A DNA stretch of 64,000 nt from Chryseobacterium sp. 7 (GCF_003663845.1 NZ_RCCA01000001.1:1488001-1552000); one strand, 5' to 3'; positions 19,165 to 28,152 are shown, counted from the first letter of the stretch. Numbers and translations are program-made. Notes: generated by a model from the letters alone, not told the origin.

Positions 19165-19488
19165 ATGACAAAAAATATCCCAGATTACAAAAAGATCTAT
19201 ATAGATCTTATTAACGAAAAATATCCAGAAAAAAAAGAAGAATTTAAAATTATATTCTCTAAAAAAGACTTTTCCTTACTTGATGTGATGAAGTGCAGTA
19301 AGATGCTTGTGGGTAAAGAAGATGAAAATACTTTTGTATTTAATCAAAAACTTCATTCTTTTGATAAGGAATCTATCCTGAAAATACTTGATTACCAAAA
19401 GGACCATAATTATAACAACAGTGAGGTTGCCCGATATTTTAAAATAAGCAGAAATACAATTGCTAGTTGGAAAAAGAGATTTGTTTAA
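19165..19488 (+). CDS. Small helix-turn-helix protein
   Basis: 107 residues, unrelated in its N-terminal part to the neighbouring gene. The C-terminal 30 residues (DHNYNNSEVARYFKISRNT, then IASWKKRF) form a clear HTH of the transposase-like or homeodomain-like kind. The first 75 residues are charged and helical (YKKIYIDLINEKYPEKKEEFK). It starts 17 bases after the restored end of the 18721 gene, so the two are probably one transcript that ends at the 19535 terminator. Likely a DNA-binding regulator; no transposase catalytic domain is present. Confidence 0.7.
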   Translation: MTKNIPDYKKIYIDLINEKYPEKKEEFKIIFSKKDFSLLDVMKCSKMLVGKEDENTFVFNQKLHSFDKESILKILDYQKDHNYNNSEVARYFKISRNTIASWKKRFV

Positions 19489-19534
19489 ATAAACAATGCT
19501 ATTAGATTCCAAATATTTATATGTGAAATCTTAT

Positions 19535-19562
19535 AGACTTCAGAAATGGAGTCTTTTTTTAT
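19535..19562 (+). terminator. Terminator; right copy of a direct repeat
   Basis: AGACT and AGTCT pair around TCAGAAATGG, followed by eight T. It is nearly identical to 18212-18242, including the loop. Confidence 0.8.
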
Positions 19563-19836
19563 AAACTATTTCTTCAATTGTAGAATTTATTGTACTTCCA
19601 GTTATTATTAATTCTACATTATCCCGATATCCCGAATTATAATTTATTTTAAATTTGAAATGCAGATAATATGAAGTTTATCCCTTCGTACCGCAGAATA
19701 TATACTTCCTTCTCCCAATATAGAATGAGTATAAATATTCTGTTTTTAACTTTTCAGAATTTAATAATGAAAAGTTGATAATGTGTTCATAATCTTATAG
19801 GTACATTTAAGATGGTACTTTTTTAAGTATTAGGTT

Positions 19837-19872
19837 AAGGCTTCACATGTTGAAGCCTTTTATATTTTTTTT
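19837..19872 (+). terminator. Terminator-like hairpin before the 19917 gene
   Basis: AAGGCTTCA pairs with TGAAGCCTT around CATGT and is followed by TTATATTTTTTTT. The rest of the 428-base gap 19489-19916 holds no gene I can support. A TATTTTTG -7-like box at 19893-19900 follows and may drive the 19917 gene. Confidence 0.65.
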
Positions 19873-19916
19873 AACAGTTATTAAGATTTTATTATTTTTG
19901 CATAATTTTAATAACT

Positions 19917-21809
19917 ATGATGAAAATACTAGTTCTTGGGGCTATTTCTGTCGCCTCCTTATATTTTGCCCAAAGCTATCCTGCATCGGCAATTCCTGAA
20001 AGTTTAAAGAAAAATGCGAACGTTGTTATCCGTAAAGATCTTACAACCGTTCAGATCAATAAAGTAGATGAAATAAGATATCAGTGCAATACAGTTACCA
20101 CAGTTTTAAATAAAGATGGCAACGAGCAGGCGGTTGCTTATATTCCTTATGATAAAGCAAGACGTATTTCAAACATTAAAGTGACCATTTATGATGAAGC
20201 CGGAAAAAAAATTAAAAGTGTTTCAAAGTCTGATTTTCAGGATATAGCCAATAATTCTCAGGGTGTTTTTTATTCGGATAACAGAATGCTTGTCTATTCA
20301 TATACACCTGCACAATATCCTTATACGGTTGATTTCTCTTACGAAACAAATGATGAAAATACAGTTTTCATACCAGATTTTGTGCCTTTTACTACTGTAA
20401 AAACATCATTGGAAGATGCACAGTTTAAAATTATCAATAACTCAGGAATTGAATTGAGAACTAAGGTTTATCCCTCAAAATACAATTATGCATCTGTGAC
20501 AGAAAGCGGCAGTGCAAATGATAAAATGTATTCTTATAAAAATGTACCCGCTATTGATGATGCTTTTATGATACCACAGCCTGTTAAAATCTTACCTTCA
20601 GTCAACTTTGCTCTGGCAAAATTCAGTCTGGCAGGGAAGCAGGGCACTTTAAATAACTGGAAAGATTTCGGAACCTGGATTTATAATGATCTTCTGATAC
20701 CCGTTTCAGTATCTACACCTGCCATTAAAGCAGAAGTGGCCTCTTTACAGCTGCAGGGATCTGTAGAAGATAAAGTAAAGAAAATTTATCAGTATATGCA
20801 GAACAAAAGTCGTTATATAGCTGTATCATTAGGGATAGGCGGCTGGCAGCCTATGCAGCCGGATGAGGTCCAGAAAAAAGGGTATGGCGACTGTAAAGGA
20901 CTTACCAATTATATGAGAATCCTCTTGACAGAGGCAGGGATTCCTTCTACATATTGTATCATCAATTCTGGCCGTTCACAGGTTTCCTTTGATCCTGAAT
21001 TTCCTTCTATGGGGGGAAACCACGTTATCCTGATGGTTCCTACTGAAAAAGGAAATATTTGGCTTGAAAATACTTCTCAGCAAATTGCCTTTAACCACTT
21101 AGGTTACACTACCACTGATAGAAATGTGCTTGCTGTAACCCAAAAAGGAATCGAATTAATCAATACGCCAGCTTATAAAGCGGAACAGAATAAAGAAAAG
21201 CAGGCTTTGAAAATTAACCTTCAAGAGGATAACAGCATTATAGGAACAGGAAATTTTGCCTACACAGGAAATCAATATGATTATAATTTAAGATTTGCCA
21301 ATCTTAATCCTAAAGAGAAAAATGATGCAGTGAAAGGAACATTTGATATTTTAAACTTTGAAAAGGTTGAAATGAAAAACTTCAATAATGACAGAGACAA
21401 TGCCATTATAACCTACGATCTGGATTTTAAAACCAATAATTTTTCTAAAAAAGCAGGAAACAGCCTTCTGTTCAGGTCTGTACCTATTTTTTCTGATGTG
21501 ATTTATAAAACAGACGAAAGCCGCGAGCTTCCCTTTGAAGTTAATATGTCTTTTGAAGATGAATATGAAATTGTCTACATTCTTCCTAAAGGATACAAAA
21601 TTGATGAAACCCCGGATAACTCAAATATCACTTCAGAATTCGGCTCTTATAAACTAAGTTTTGTTAGAAGTGATGATCAGGTGAAAGTGATCAGAAAAAT
21701 GCAGATTAATAAAGGATTATATCCCAAAGAAAAATACAATGACTACATAAGTTTCAGAAAAAAAATTCTGAACATGGATAATTCAAAAATCTTAATAACT
21801 AAAATATAA
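19917..21809 (+). CDS. Secreted DUF3857/transglutaminase-like protein
   Basis: 630 residues. Signal peptide (KILVLGAISVASLYFAQ) at residues 1-19, so exported. A DUF3857 domain covers about 50-210 (VTTVLNKDGNEQAVAYIPYD, IKVTIYDEAGKKI), then a transglutaminase-like core: GYGDCKGLTNYMRILLTEAGI with the putative nucleophile Cys326, a His in GGNHVILMV, and WLENTSQ. The C-terminal DUF3858-like beta domain follows. Such proteins are widespread in Bacteroidota and their substrates are unknown. The intact Cys/His suggests activity. A near-identical domain plan occurs in the next gene, 2 bases downstream. Confidence 0.85.
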   Translation: MMKILVLGAISVASLYFAQSYPASAIPESLKKNANVVIRKDLTTVQINKVDEIRYQCNTVTTVLNKDGNEQAVAYIPYDKARRISNIKVTIYDEAGKKIKSVSKSDFQDIANNSQGVFYSDNRMLVYSYTPAQYPYTVDFSYETNDENTVFIPDFVPFTTVKTSLEDAQFKIINNSGIELRTKVYPSKYNYASVTESGSANDKMYSYKNVPAIDDAFMIPQPVKILPSVNFALAKFSLAGKQGTLNNWKDFGTWIYNDLLIPVSVSTPAIKAEVASLQLQGSVEDKVKKIYQYMQNKSRYIAVSLGIGGWQPMQPDEVQKKGYGDCKGLTNYMRILLTEAGIPSTYCIINSGRSQVSFDPEFPSMGGNHVILMVPTEKGNIWLENTSQQIAFNHLGYTTTDRNVLAVTQKGIELINTPAYKAEQNKEKQALKINLQEDNSIIGTGNFAYTGNQYDYNLRFANLNPKEKNDAVKGTFDILNFEKVEMKNFNNDRDNAIITYDLDFKTNNFSKKAGNSLLFRSVPIFSDVIYKTDESRELPFEVNMSFEDEYEIVYILPKGYKIDETPDNSNITSEFGSYKLSFVRSDDQVKVIRKMQINKGLYPKEKYNDYISFRKKILNMDNSKILITKI

Positions 21810-21811
21810 TC

Positions 21812-23746
21812 ATTAAAAAAATAATAGTATTGGTGCTTTGCTCTGCCGGTACAATCATGCTGAATGCCCAGAAAAAATACGAATTCCTGAATCCTCCTAA
21901 ATTTAATGATGCGGATCTGTCTAAAGTAAAATCATTGCTCGATGAAAATGCTCCTGCGGAAATTTTGTATAAATCGGCTTACTTTATGGTAGATGCCTAT
22001 ACGGGGAATCTTCACAAAAAATATTTTTACAGAGTTAAAATCTACGATAAAGATAAAGCTGAGAATTGGTTGAATCTTGAGATTCCTATTTATAATGTGG
22101 GTACTAATAGAGAAACATTAGGTAAATTCAAAGCATTTACATACAATCTTGAAAATGGAAATGTAGTTCCTGTAAAAGTGGAGAAAAGTTCTCAGTATAA
22201 AAGTAAAGAGAATAAATATGTAAGCCTTACGAAGTTTGCTTTTCCCAACGTGAAAAACGGATCCGTCTTAGAATATCAGTATGAAATTGTGTCTCCGTTT
22301 CTTTTCACAATCCCGGAAGTACTGATAGAGTCAGATACTCCTTCACTGAATACCGAATATGTATTGGATGCTCCGCTTAATATCGCTTATAATGTAAATT
22401 ATACAGGTGAAATGGCTCCAAAATACAGAGAGATTGAAGAAAGAAATTTATATGGTTCACAGTATAAAACATATAGATTCGGCTATGAAAATATAAAAGG
22501 TTTCAAAGCTGAGAAATTTGTGAGAAATGATAGAAATTTCCGTACAAAAATCAGTGCTGAGCTTAATTCAACCAATTTTCGAGAGCTTAAACTGTATTCT
22601 TCTTCCTGGGAACAAATTGGGAAAAGACTCTATCAGAATGAGGACTTTGGAGAAGAGCTGAAAAGAACAAAATTGGCTAAAGAAAATATGCCGGCAGAAA
22701 TTTCGACAATGAAAACCGATCTTGAAAAGGCAAATGCTGTTTTTTCTTATGTTCAAAAAACTTTTACCTGGAATAAAGATAAAGGTGTTTATACGGAAGA
22801 TGGCATCAAAAAATTGCTGGAAACTAAAATCGGTAATGCTGCAGAAATCAATCTTTTCTTAGTGATGATGCTTCGTGAAGCTGGTCTTAAAGCAGATCCA
22901 TTGGTTATTTCTACAGTAGAAAATGGAGTCATTAATCTTGTATCACCCAATATTTCCAATATGAATTTTGTATTGGCAGCCGTTAATCTTAATGATCAGC
23001 TTCATATTTATGATGCCACATCCAAACAGTCTTCACTGGATGAGATTCCTCTTAAGAACTGGAATCAGTTTGGAATCCTGGTAACAAAGGATAAAACGCT
23101 GCAGATTCAGATGACGAATACCAAATCCAGTAATACATTCCTTACCGCTAATGCAAAGATCAATGATGACGGAACTATTTCCGGTACTTATTCGGACAGG
23201 GATACCGGTGCGTATGCAATGTATGTGAAAGATAGTTACGATGATAACGCAGAGAAGTATAAAAAACAGTATAAGGAAAATTTTTCCATGGACTTTACGG
23301 ATATTAATTCAAAAGTATTGGAAAATGGAGATTTTGAAAGCAGTATGAAATTCTCTTCATCCAATCTTATTGATAGAGTAGGAAAGAAAATGATTATCAA
23401 TCCGATGTTGTTTTTAAGCAAGAACTCCAATGAGTTTGATCAGACCGAGGTTAGAAGATATCCTATTGATTTTGGATCACCTACCACCAAAGTTAAAAAA
23501 GTAACTCTTGAAATTCCTGAAGGATATGTGATTGAAGAAATGCCTAAAGAGAAAAAGATTGTTACAGAAGATAAAGAAATATCATATAGTTATTATATAG
23601 AACAAAAAGGAAATAAACTGGAAGTCACCACAACAACAAAGATTAACAGTGCAGATTATCCTAAAGAATACTACCCGGCATTTAAGCAGATTTGGGGAGT
23701 CGCTTCAAAATTTGAAAATCAGGTGATCAGCCTTGTTAAAAAGTAG
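21812..23746 (+). CDS. Secreted DUF3857-type protein with a degenerate transglutaminase site and an apparent ATT start
   Basis: About 644 residues if read from 21812. No ATG precedes the signal peptide: the frame runs ATT-AAA-AAA-ATA-ATA..., that is (I/M)KKIIVLVLCSAGTIMLNAQ, exactly where MKK... is expected, 2 bases after the preceding stop. ATT initiation, or a mutated ATG, is the simplest reading; TTG at 21830 would cut the signal peptide. It is a paralogue of the preceding gene in domain plan, but the catalytic Cys segment reads KIGNAAEINLFLVMM, with Ala in place of Cys, so peptidase or transferase activity is probably lost. It may act with its neighbour. Confidence 0.8.
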   Translation: MKKIIVLVLCSAGTIMLNAQKKYEFLNPPKFNDADLSKVKSLLDENAPAEILYKSAYFMVDAYTGNLHKKYFYRVKIYDKDKAENWLNLEIPIYNVGTNRETLGKFKAFTYNLENGNVVPVKVEKSSQYKSKENKYVSLTKFAFPNVKNGSVLEYQYEIVSPFLFTIPEVLIESDTPSLNTEYVLDAPLNIAYNVNYTGEMAPKYREIEERNLYGSQYKTYRFGYENIKGFKAEKFVRNDRNFRTKISAELNSTNFRELKLYSSSWEQIGKRLYQNEDFGEELKRTKLAKENMPAEISTMKTDLEKANAVFSYVQKTFTWNKDKGVYTEDGIKKLLETKIGNAAEINLFLVMMLREAGLKADPLVISTVENGVINLVSPNISNMNFVLAAVNLNDQLHIYDATSKQSSLDEIPLKNWNQFGILVTKDKTLQIQMTNTKSSNTFLTANAKINDDGTISGTYSDRDTGAYAMYVKDSYDDNAEKYKKQYKENFSMDFTDINSKVLENGDFESSMKFSSSNLIDRVGKKMIINPMLFLSKNSNEFDQTEVRRYPIDFGSPTTKVKKVTLEIPEGYVIEEMPKEKKIVTEDKEISYSYYIEQKGNKLEVTTTTKINSADYPKEYYPAFKQIWGVASKFENQVISLVKK

Positions 23747-23770
23747 CCTTTCACATGGTATAATGAACGT

Positions 23771-23802
23771 AAAAAAGACTTCATCTCTGAAGTCTTTTTT
23801 TA
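23771..23802 (+). terminator. Terminator of the DUF3857 pair
   Basis: AAAAAAGACTTCA pairs with TGAAGTCTTTTTTT around TCTC. The stem shares GACTTC/GAAGTC with the terminators at 18215 and 19535. Confidence 0.88.
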
Positions 23803-23870
23803 TTTTTATTTTCTTATTGTTTCTTGTGTAGAAACAATAAATTAATTGATAATCATATGTTTATATGTTG

Positions 23871-23929
23871 TGCTGTATATTTGTTGTAGTTGCTTTTTGG
23901 TCTAAACATAATTTTTTGTTGTCATTTTG
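23871..23929 (+). promoter_or_regulatory. Promoter module, copy b
   Basis: TGCTGTATATTTGTTGTAG (23871-23889) matches the shared upstream element; TTTG at 23896-23899 is the -33 element and TCATTTTG at 23922-23929 the -7. It lies 280 bases before the TPR regulator gene. The 5' leader between them contains a 40-codon ORF that I do not trust and no other feature. Confidence 0.55.
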
Positions 23930-24209
23930 CACCGCACAAATTTTAAGACACACAGATGAACACAAACAATAATTTCCTGTTAGCATTCTGCTATTCCCAG
24001 CATTTCTCAGACAGACTCATATTCCTATTTTTCGATAATTATAAGCAAATAAACCTTTCTGCTTGCTTTTTTTGTTAAACATTAATGATTATTTTACGAT
24101 AAAACTCATTAATTGTTAATCAAATTAATTAACTTTATTGTTATTGTTTATTTGATTAACAATTAATGGGTTTATGATGTAATAATAATTGTTCAATATT
24201 GAATTGATT

Positions 24210-25688
24210 ATGAAAAAAAAAATACTTTTTATTGTCTTTTTTATACTAAGCCTGTCCTTTTATAAATCACAGGAATACAACAGGAAACAATTGGATAGCT
24301 TACTTACTCATGCCCAGGATTTTTTTGTGAAGACCCCTAATAACGCTATTCCACTGAACGAAAAGAATTACAAAATATTTCAAAAAGCTGGTTATTCCAA
24401 AGGTATGATAGAAAGTTTATATATGCTTTCTATATCTCATTTAGGTTTAGGACATTATCAAAAAGCTCTTTTCTATGCTCAGGAGACTGAGAAACAGGCT
24501 TCAGAAGTAGATGATTATAAGTATATTTCTAATGGATTACGAATATCAGCTCTATTGTATTCCCTTTTGGGATTACATTCAGATGCAAAGAAAATGTTTG
24601 CTGAAGCCTTTTCTATTTCTGATAAAATAACTGATTCTGATGATTTTTATGAAGCCAGAGGAAACTTATATAATACTAGAATCGAAATGTCAGCCTATAG
24701 CACTGCAAATCCTATGACTGTTCCTGAATATTTTGAATACGCTAAAAAAATAGCAAATATTTTTTCAAAAATTAAAAATACTAAAGTTAGAAGCAGTTAT
24801 TTGGCATTTTCGTATACAACTTTGGGATGGGTTTACACAGAAAAAAAAATGTACGATTCCGCATATCATTATTCAAATAAAGCTTTAGAAATGGCTAAAA
24901 ATGATGGAAATCTTCATAATGAATGTATTGCTCTGAATATTTTAACCTATACCTCAATGAAACAAAAAAAATATCAGCAGGCGATTGCTTATCTTGAAAA
25001 GTTGATTCCTCTTTCTCAAAAAGCAAATGAAGTGAATATGCTGCAATCTTCCTATAAAAGTATGCAAGTGTCGTACAAAAGCCTGAGTAATAAAGAAAAA
25101 GAAATGGAATATCTTAATAAATATGATGTAATTACTGATAGTTTGTCCAGAAATGACAAATCACTGAGAGAGACATCTGTCCAAAAAATAGCATTGGAAA
25201 GAGAAAAAACTTTCATTGATGAAAAAGACAAGCTTTATCTTCTTATTATTGCTATCTGCTTAATGTCAGCGTTGGTGTCTTATTTTGGTTATAAGTCGTA
25301 TAAAGGTTATAAACAGGAAAGGAAAAAGATAAAGCATAAAGAAATTGTAATTGAAGAAAAAGAATACCAGCTTACTGAACTGAAATTAAAAGTAAATAAT
25401 GCCTTTGAAGAAGTAGTGGAGCTGGCAAAAAAGGATGATTCTTCTTTCCTTACAAGATTTAGCGAAGTATATCCTGATTTTATTCAAAAAATGCATCTTG
25501 CTTATCCGAATCTTACCCCTGGCCAGTTAAAATTCTGTGCCTTATTAAAACTTAACTTTTCTACTAAAGAAATTGCACATTACACCAATATAACGATAAG
25601 AAGTGTAGAAATAAAAAAAGGTCGTCTTCGTAAACAATTAAATATTTCATCTACCGAAGATCTTAATAAATGGATGATGAATCTATAA
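24210..25688 (+). CDS. TPR, transmembrane and LuxR-type HTH regulator
   Basis: 492 residues from MKKKILFIVFF; an upstream ATG at 24189 adds seven residues before this obvious signal peptide. After the signal peptide come TPR-like helix pairs (about residues 60-320: ALFYAQETEKQASE, ALEMAKNDGNLHNEC, AIAYLEKLIPLSQKA), one membrane helix (YLLIIAICLMSALVSYFGY, about 340-358), a charged coiled coil and a C-terminal LuxR/GerE-like HTH (LTPGQLKFCALLKLNFSTKE, then IAHYTNITIRSVEIKKGRLR). The plan suggests extracytoplasmic sensing and cytoplasmic DNA binding. It is preceded by promoter module b. Confidence 0.85.
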   Translation: MKKKILFIVFFILSLSFYKSQEYNRKQLDSLLTHAQDFFVKTPNNAIPLNEKNYKIFQKAGYSKGMIESLYMLSISHLGLGHYQKALFYAQETEKQASEVDDYKYISNGLRISALLYSLLGLHSDAKKMFAEAFSISDKITDSDDFYEARGNLYNTRIEMSAYSTANPMTVPEYFEYAKKIANIFSKIKNTKVRSSYLAFSYTTLGWVYTEKKMYDSAYHYSNKALEMAKNDGNLHNECIALNILTYTSMKQKKYQQAIAYLEKLIPLSQKANEVNMLQSSYKSMQVSYKSLSNKEKEMEYLNKYDVITDSLSRNDKSLRETSVQKIALEREKTFIDEKDKLYLLIIAICLMSALVSYFGYKSYKGYKQERKKIKHKEIVIEEKEYQLTELKLKVNNAFEEVVELAKKDDSSFLTRFSEVYPDFIQKMHLAYPNLTPGQLKFCALLKLNFSTKEIAHYTNITIRSVEIKKGRLRKQLNISSTEDLNKWMMNL

Positions 25689-25794
25689 AAAAAATTAATC
25701 AACTGATCTGATACGGATTATCTGGTTGTAAATTTTCTGTACTACCTGTTTTATCTCTTTTATAATATAGAGTAAAGCTTTTATTATGTATAAT

Positions 25795-25857
25795 AAAAAA
25801 TCTCCTGGCGGCTTCATTGTTTTTTCTAATAGACAATGAAGCTGTCAGGAGATTTTT
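25795..25857 (+). terminator. Long terminator of the TPR regulator gene
   Basis: A stem of about 24 pairs (AATCTCCTG...CTTCATTGT with ACAATGAAG...CAGGAGATT) has a 12-base loop and a T-run. It is nearly symmetric. Confidence 0.9.
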
Positions 25858-25940
25858 AAGTAAGTACAACTACTGTTGTTGAATTTAATATATTTTCCGT
25901 TTTTTAAAATTACCATTTGATTATCAGTTGCTTAATTCGT

Positions 25941-25998
25941 TGTTGTAAATTTGTTGTAACTGTTTTTTTTGAAGAATACTATTGTTTTTGTCACTTTG
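25941..25998 (+). promoter_or_regulatory. Promoter module, copy c
   Basis: TGTTGTAAATTTGTTGTAA (25941-25959) is the shared upstream element; TTTG at 25968-25971 and TCACTTTG at 25991-25998 are spaced by 19 bases, the expected -33/-7 distance. It lies about 127 bases before the 26125 gene. Apart from the preceding terminator, the 436-base gap 25689-26124 shows nothing else. Confidence 0.6.
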
Positions 25999-26124
25999 CC
26001 AGAGAAAACTAAATCAAAATTGAGCATAGTGAACAGCAGTAATAAAATTTGGATTGATAACTCTGATAATGATTCTATTATATTCTGTGTTCCACAGTAA
26101 ACTAAATACAAACGGTCTAAAATT

Positions 26125-26559
26125 ATGAATCTGAAAAATCTGAATATCGGATCAAGTATCGAAGATATTGTTGATAAAAACAGGATAGAAATGCAGCGTA
26201 TCTGTAATTTTTTGAAGTGTACGGAAGCAGATGTTTTTGCAATGTATAAATCTAAATCTTTAGATACGGAAGTGCTGCTTCGCTGGAGCAAACTTCTGGA
26301 ATATGATTTCTTCAGGCTGTATTCTCAGCATCTGATCCTGTATTCTCCGCCATCTTCCACAGAAGCTGCGCAAAAGGGAAAAATACTTAATTCCCTTCCT
26401 GTTTTCCGCAAAAATCTATATACTATGGAGATGATAGAATTTATTCTGGAAAAGATAAGTAATGGTGAAATGACCAAGTCGCAGGTGATCACTGAATATA
26501 GGATTCCCAAAACAACTCTCTATAAATGGGTGCAAAAATACAGAAGCGTAGACAAATAG
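26125..26559 (+). CDS. HTH protein, intact paralogue of the 18721 gene
   Basis: 144 residues. The N-terminal part MNLKNLNIGSSIEDIVDKN and RICNFLKCTEADVFAMYKSK matches 18721 closely; a conserved KLLEYDFFRLYSQHLILY block (about residues 56-73) follows, then PVFRKNLYTMEMIEFILEKI and a C-terminal HTH (TKSQVITEYRIPKTTLYKW). The HTH resembles the first helices of IS3-type OrfA, but there is no integrase partner and no terminal repeats. I recall such proteins as multi-copy in Chryseobacterium, often labelled transposase or HTH protein. DNA binding is likely; the target is unknown. It is preceded by promoter module c. Confidence 0.8.
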   Translation: MNLKNLNIGSSIEDIVDKNRIEMQRICNFLKCTEADVFAMYKSKSLDTEVLLRWSKLLEYDFFRLYSQHLILYSPPSSTEAAQKGKILNSLPVFRKNLYTMEMIEFILEKISNGEMTKSQVITEYRIPKTTLYKWVQKYRSVDK

Positions 26560-26756
26560 AATATTTAAATGCACAACAATTTATTTGAGGGAGGAAAATG
26601 AAAGCTTTTTACATTTAAGTAAAATATAACTGAAGCGTTACAGTTCCAAAATCAATTTTCAAAGCAGACATCATATTATTCCTCAGATAATACTATTATA
26701 TAATCAGATTTAGATTACAAAATTTCAGAACAATAATTAACTTTAAAATACTTAAA

Positions 26757-27424
26757 ATGAAAAAAAATCTAATTTTTGGATGTTTTCTGCTTATTTCATC
26801 ATTGGCCTATTCACAAGTGGTATCAATACAACAAGCCCTCAAGGAGTTTTGGATGTTGTAAGTACTACTGGTACATTTATCCCACCCAGGATGACTACCG
26901 CACAAAGAAATGCTCTTGCTTCCCCTCCTACGGGAGCTGTTATTTATAATACGACGACAGCTGGTTGGGAATTTAATTATGGTACCCCTGCTTCTCCAAC
27001 CTGGAAATCGCCTGTGACTGCTACGACGGCGTCTTCAAACATTGTACTGGCAGGAGGATCTACTAATGCTGTAGCACCTGCTGTAGGAAACGTTACTACT
27101 GATGGTGAGGGATACTACGAGTTTACATTCTCTCTACCTTCAGCTGCAAAATGTAAGCTTGACCTCTATCCCAGCGCATGGGCTGACACTGCTAGTGGTG
27201 TAGGAACGCGGTTATTTATTGATACCTTTGTCACATCATCCACACTCGCTACCGTTGTTACTGCAAATCAATCTCCTCAGAGGCTGCACGTTATAGTACC
27301 TTATAGCTATGTAACTCCAGTTAATCTAACTGCAGGTACTCATACTGTCAGAGTACAGGCTGGAACAACTTCTAGGGTAGATAATAATGATAGAATAACA
27401 TACTCTTATCTATGCTGGAACTAA
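26757..27424 (+). pseudogene. Secreted beta-rich protein, frameshifted just after the signal peptide
   Basis: ATG at 26757 opens a signal peptide (KKNLIFGCFLLISSLAYSQ) that runs into a stop after VVSIQQ..., while the -1 frame continues GINTTSPQGVLDVVSTTGTF to the stop at 27424. One missing G at 26819-26820 (GTGGGTATC expected, GTGGTATC present) explains this, because SQVGINTTxPxxxLDV is the classic start of a large family of exported Bacteroidota proteins. The remaining 200 residues (PPRMTTAQRNALASPPTGAV, TTTAGWEFNYGTPASPTWKS, then a beta-sandwich-like C-terminal half) are intact. Deletion, strain mutation or base-calling error are all possible. A roughly 200-base untranslated stretch precedes it. 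Confidence 0.8.
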
Positions 27425-27711
27425 TTTTAGCTTCGGCAAAAATAATTATTTGAAATTTGAAAAAAACATAAAAAATTCTTCTGTTCTTTAGTAACATAAA
27501 AATTTAAGAATAGCAAAAAAAATTGGGCAAATATTTAAGATAGAATTAATGCTAGCTCTCTTTCCTTTTTAGGAGAATACAAGGTTAAAAAATAAGAAAG
27601 GACAAACAAACAACTCAGATATTTAATTTATATAATAAATAAAAATAATTGCCTCATTTTTGTGAAAATGTTCAAAGAAATCACTGGATTTTATATTGAA
27701 TTGGCAAAACA

Positions 27712-27741
27712 AATAATGGTGTCGTACTACCATTATTTTAT
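27712..27741 (+). terminator. Terminator after the 26757 gene
   Basis: AATAATGGT pairs with ACCATTATT around GTCGTACT, followed by TTTATTCTT. The T-run is short. Confidence 0.65.
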
Positions 27742-27791
27742 TCTTGTGTATTGATAATGATAAATTTTCATTATTAACAGTTTAGTTATTT

Positions 27792-27819
27792 AACCATTCA
27801 TGAAAATGAATGGTTTTTT
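27792..27819 (+). terminator. Terminator hairpin, left copy of the CCATTCA pair
   Basis: AACCATTCA pairs with TGAATGGTT around TGAAAA, followed by a T-run. The same stem recurs at 28492. Confidence 0.75.
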
Positions 27820-28064
27820 ATGATATTTTAAAAATTAGCCTTACGAAAAAATTATAATATTATTTTGTTTTTTTCTGAAACTTATCTTTATTGCTTAAAA
27901 AGAAAGCGGCAATTTAAATTGTGTATTTATTTAATTTTTTAAAATTTTTTCAACGATCAGTATTCTTTTACATGTTATAATGTGATAGATGAGGTTCAAT
28001 GTATACAATCGGAAAAAAATGAAAATTAATTATATTTTATTGATAATCAGTTTATTGTTTTTTG

Positions 28065-28122
28065 TGATGTGCATTTGTTGTAGATTCTTTTTTTGAAATG
28101 AAGACTTTTTTTTGTCAATTTG
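28065..28122 (+). promoter_or_regulatory. Promoter module, copy d (orphan)
   Basis: TGATGTGCATTTGTTGTAG (28065-28083), TTTG at 28092-28095 and TCAATTTG at 28115-28122 repeat copies a-c with the same 50-base phase and a 19-base spacer. Only a decayed ORF follows, so this promoter has lost its gene or drives an RNA I cannot recognise. Confidence 0.55.
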
Positions 28123-28152
28123 CAGCAGTAATTTTTTATAAATACTAAGCAG

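Noticed and set aside
18721..19488. Insertion sequence
   Set aside because: The HTH domains resemble IS3-type OrfA, but there is no DDE domain, no terminal inverted repeat and no target duplication that I can see. I treat them as HTH proteins.
23956..24078. 40-codon ORF (starts MNTNNNFLLAFCYSQ) in the leader after promoter module b
   Set aside because: It is in the right place for a leader peptide, but its codon use is not distinctive, there is no repeated regulatory codon and no terminator follows it. I do not call it a gene.
28019..28096. 25-codon hydrophobic ORF (MKINYILLIISLLFF...) overlapping promoter module d
   Set aside because: It overlaps the conserved promoter element, so its conservation can be explained by the promoter; TTT/ATT-rich DNA gives hydrophobic peptides by chance.
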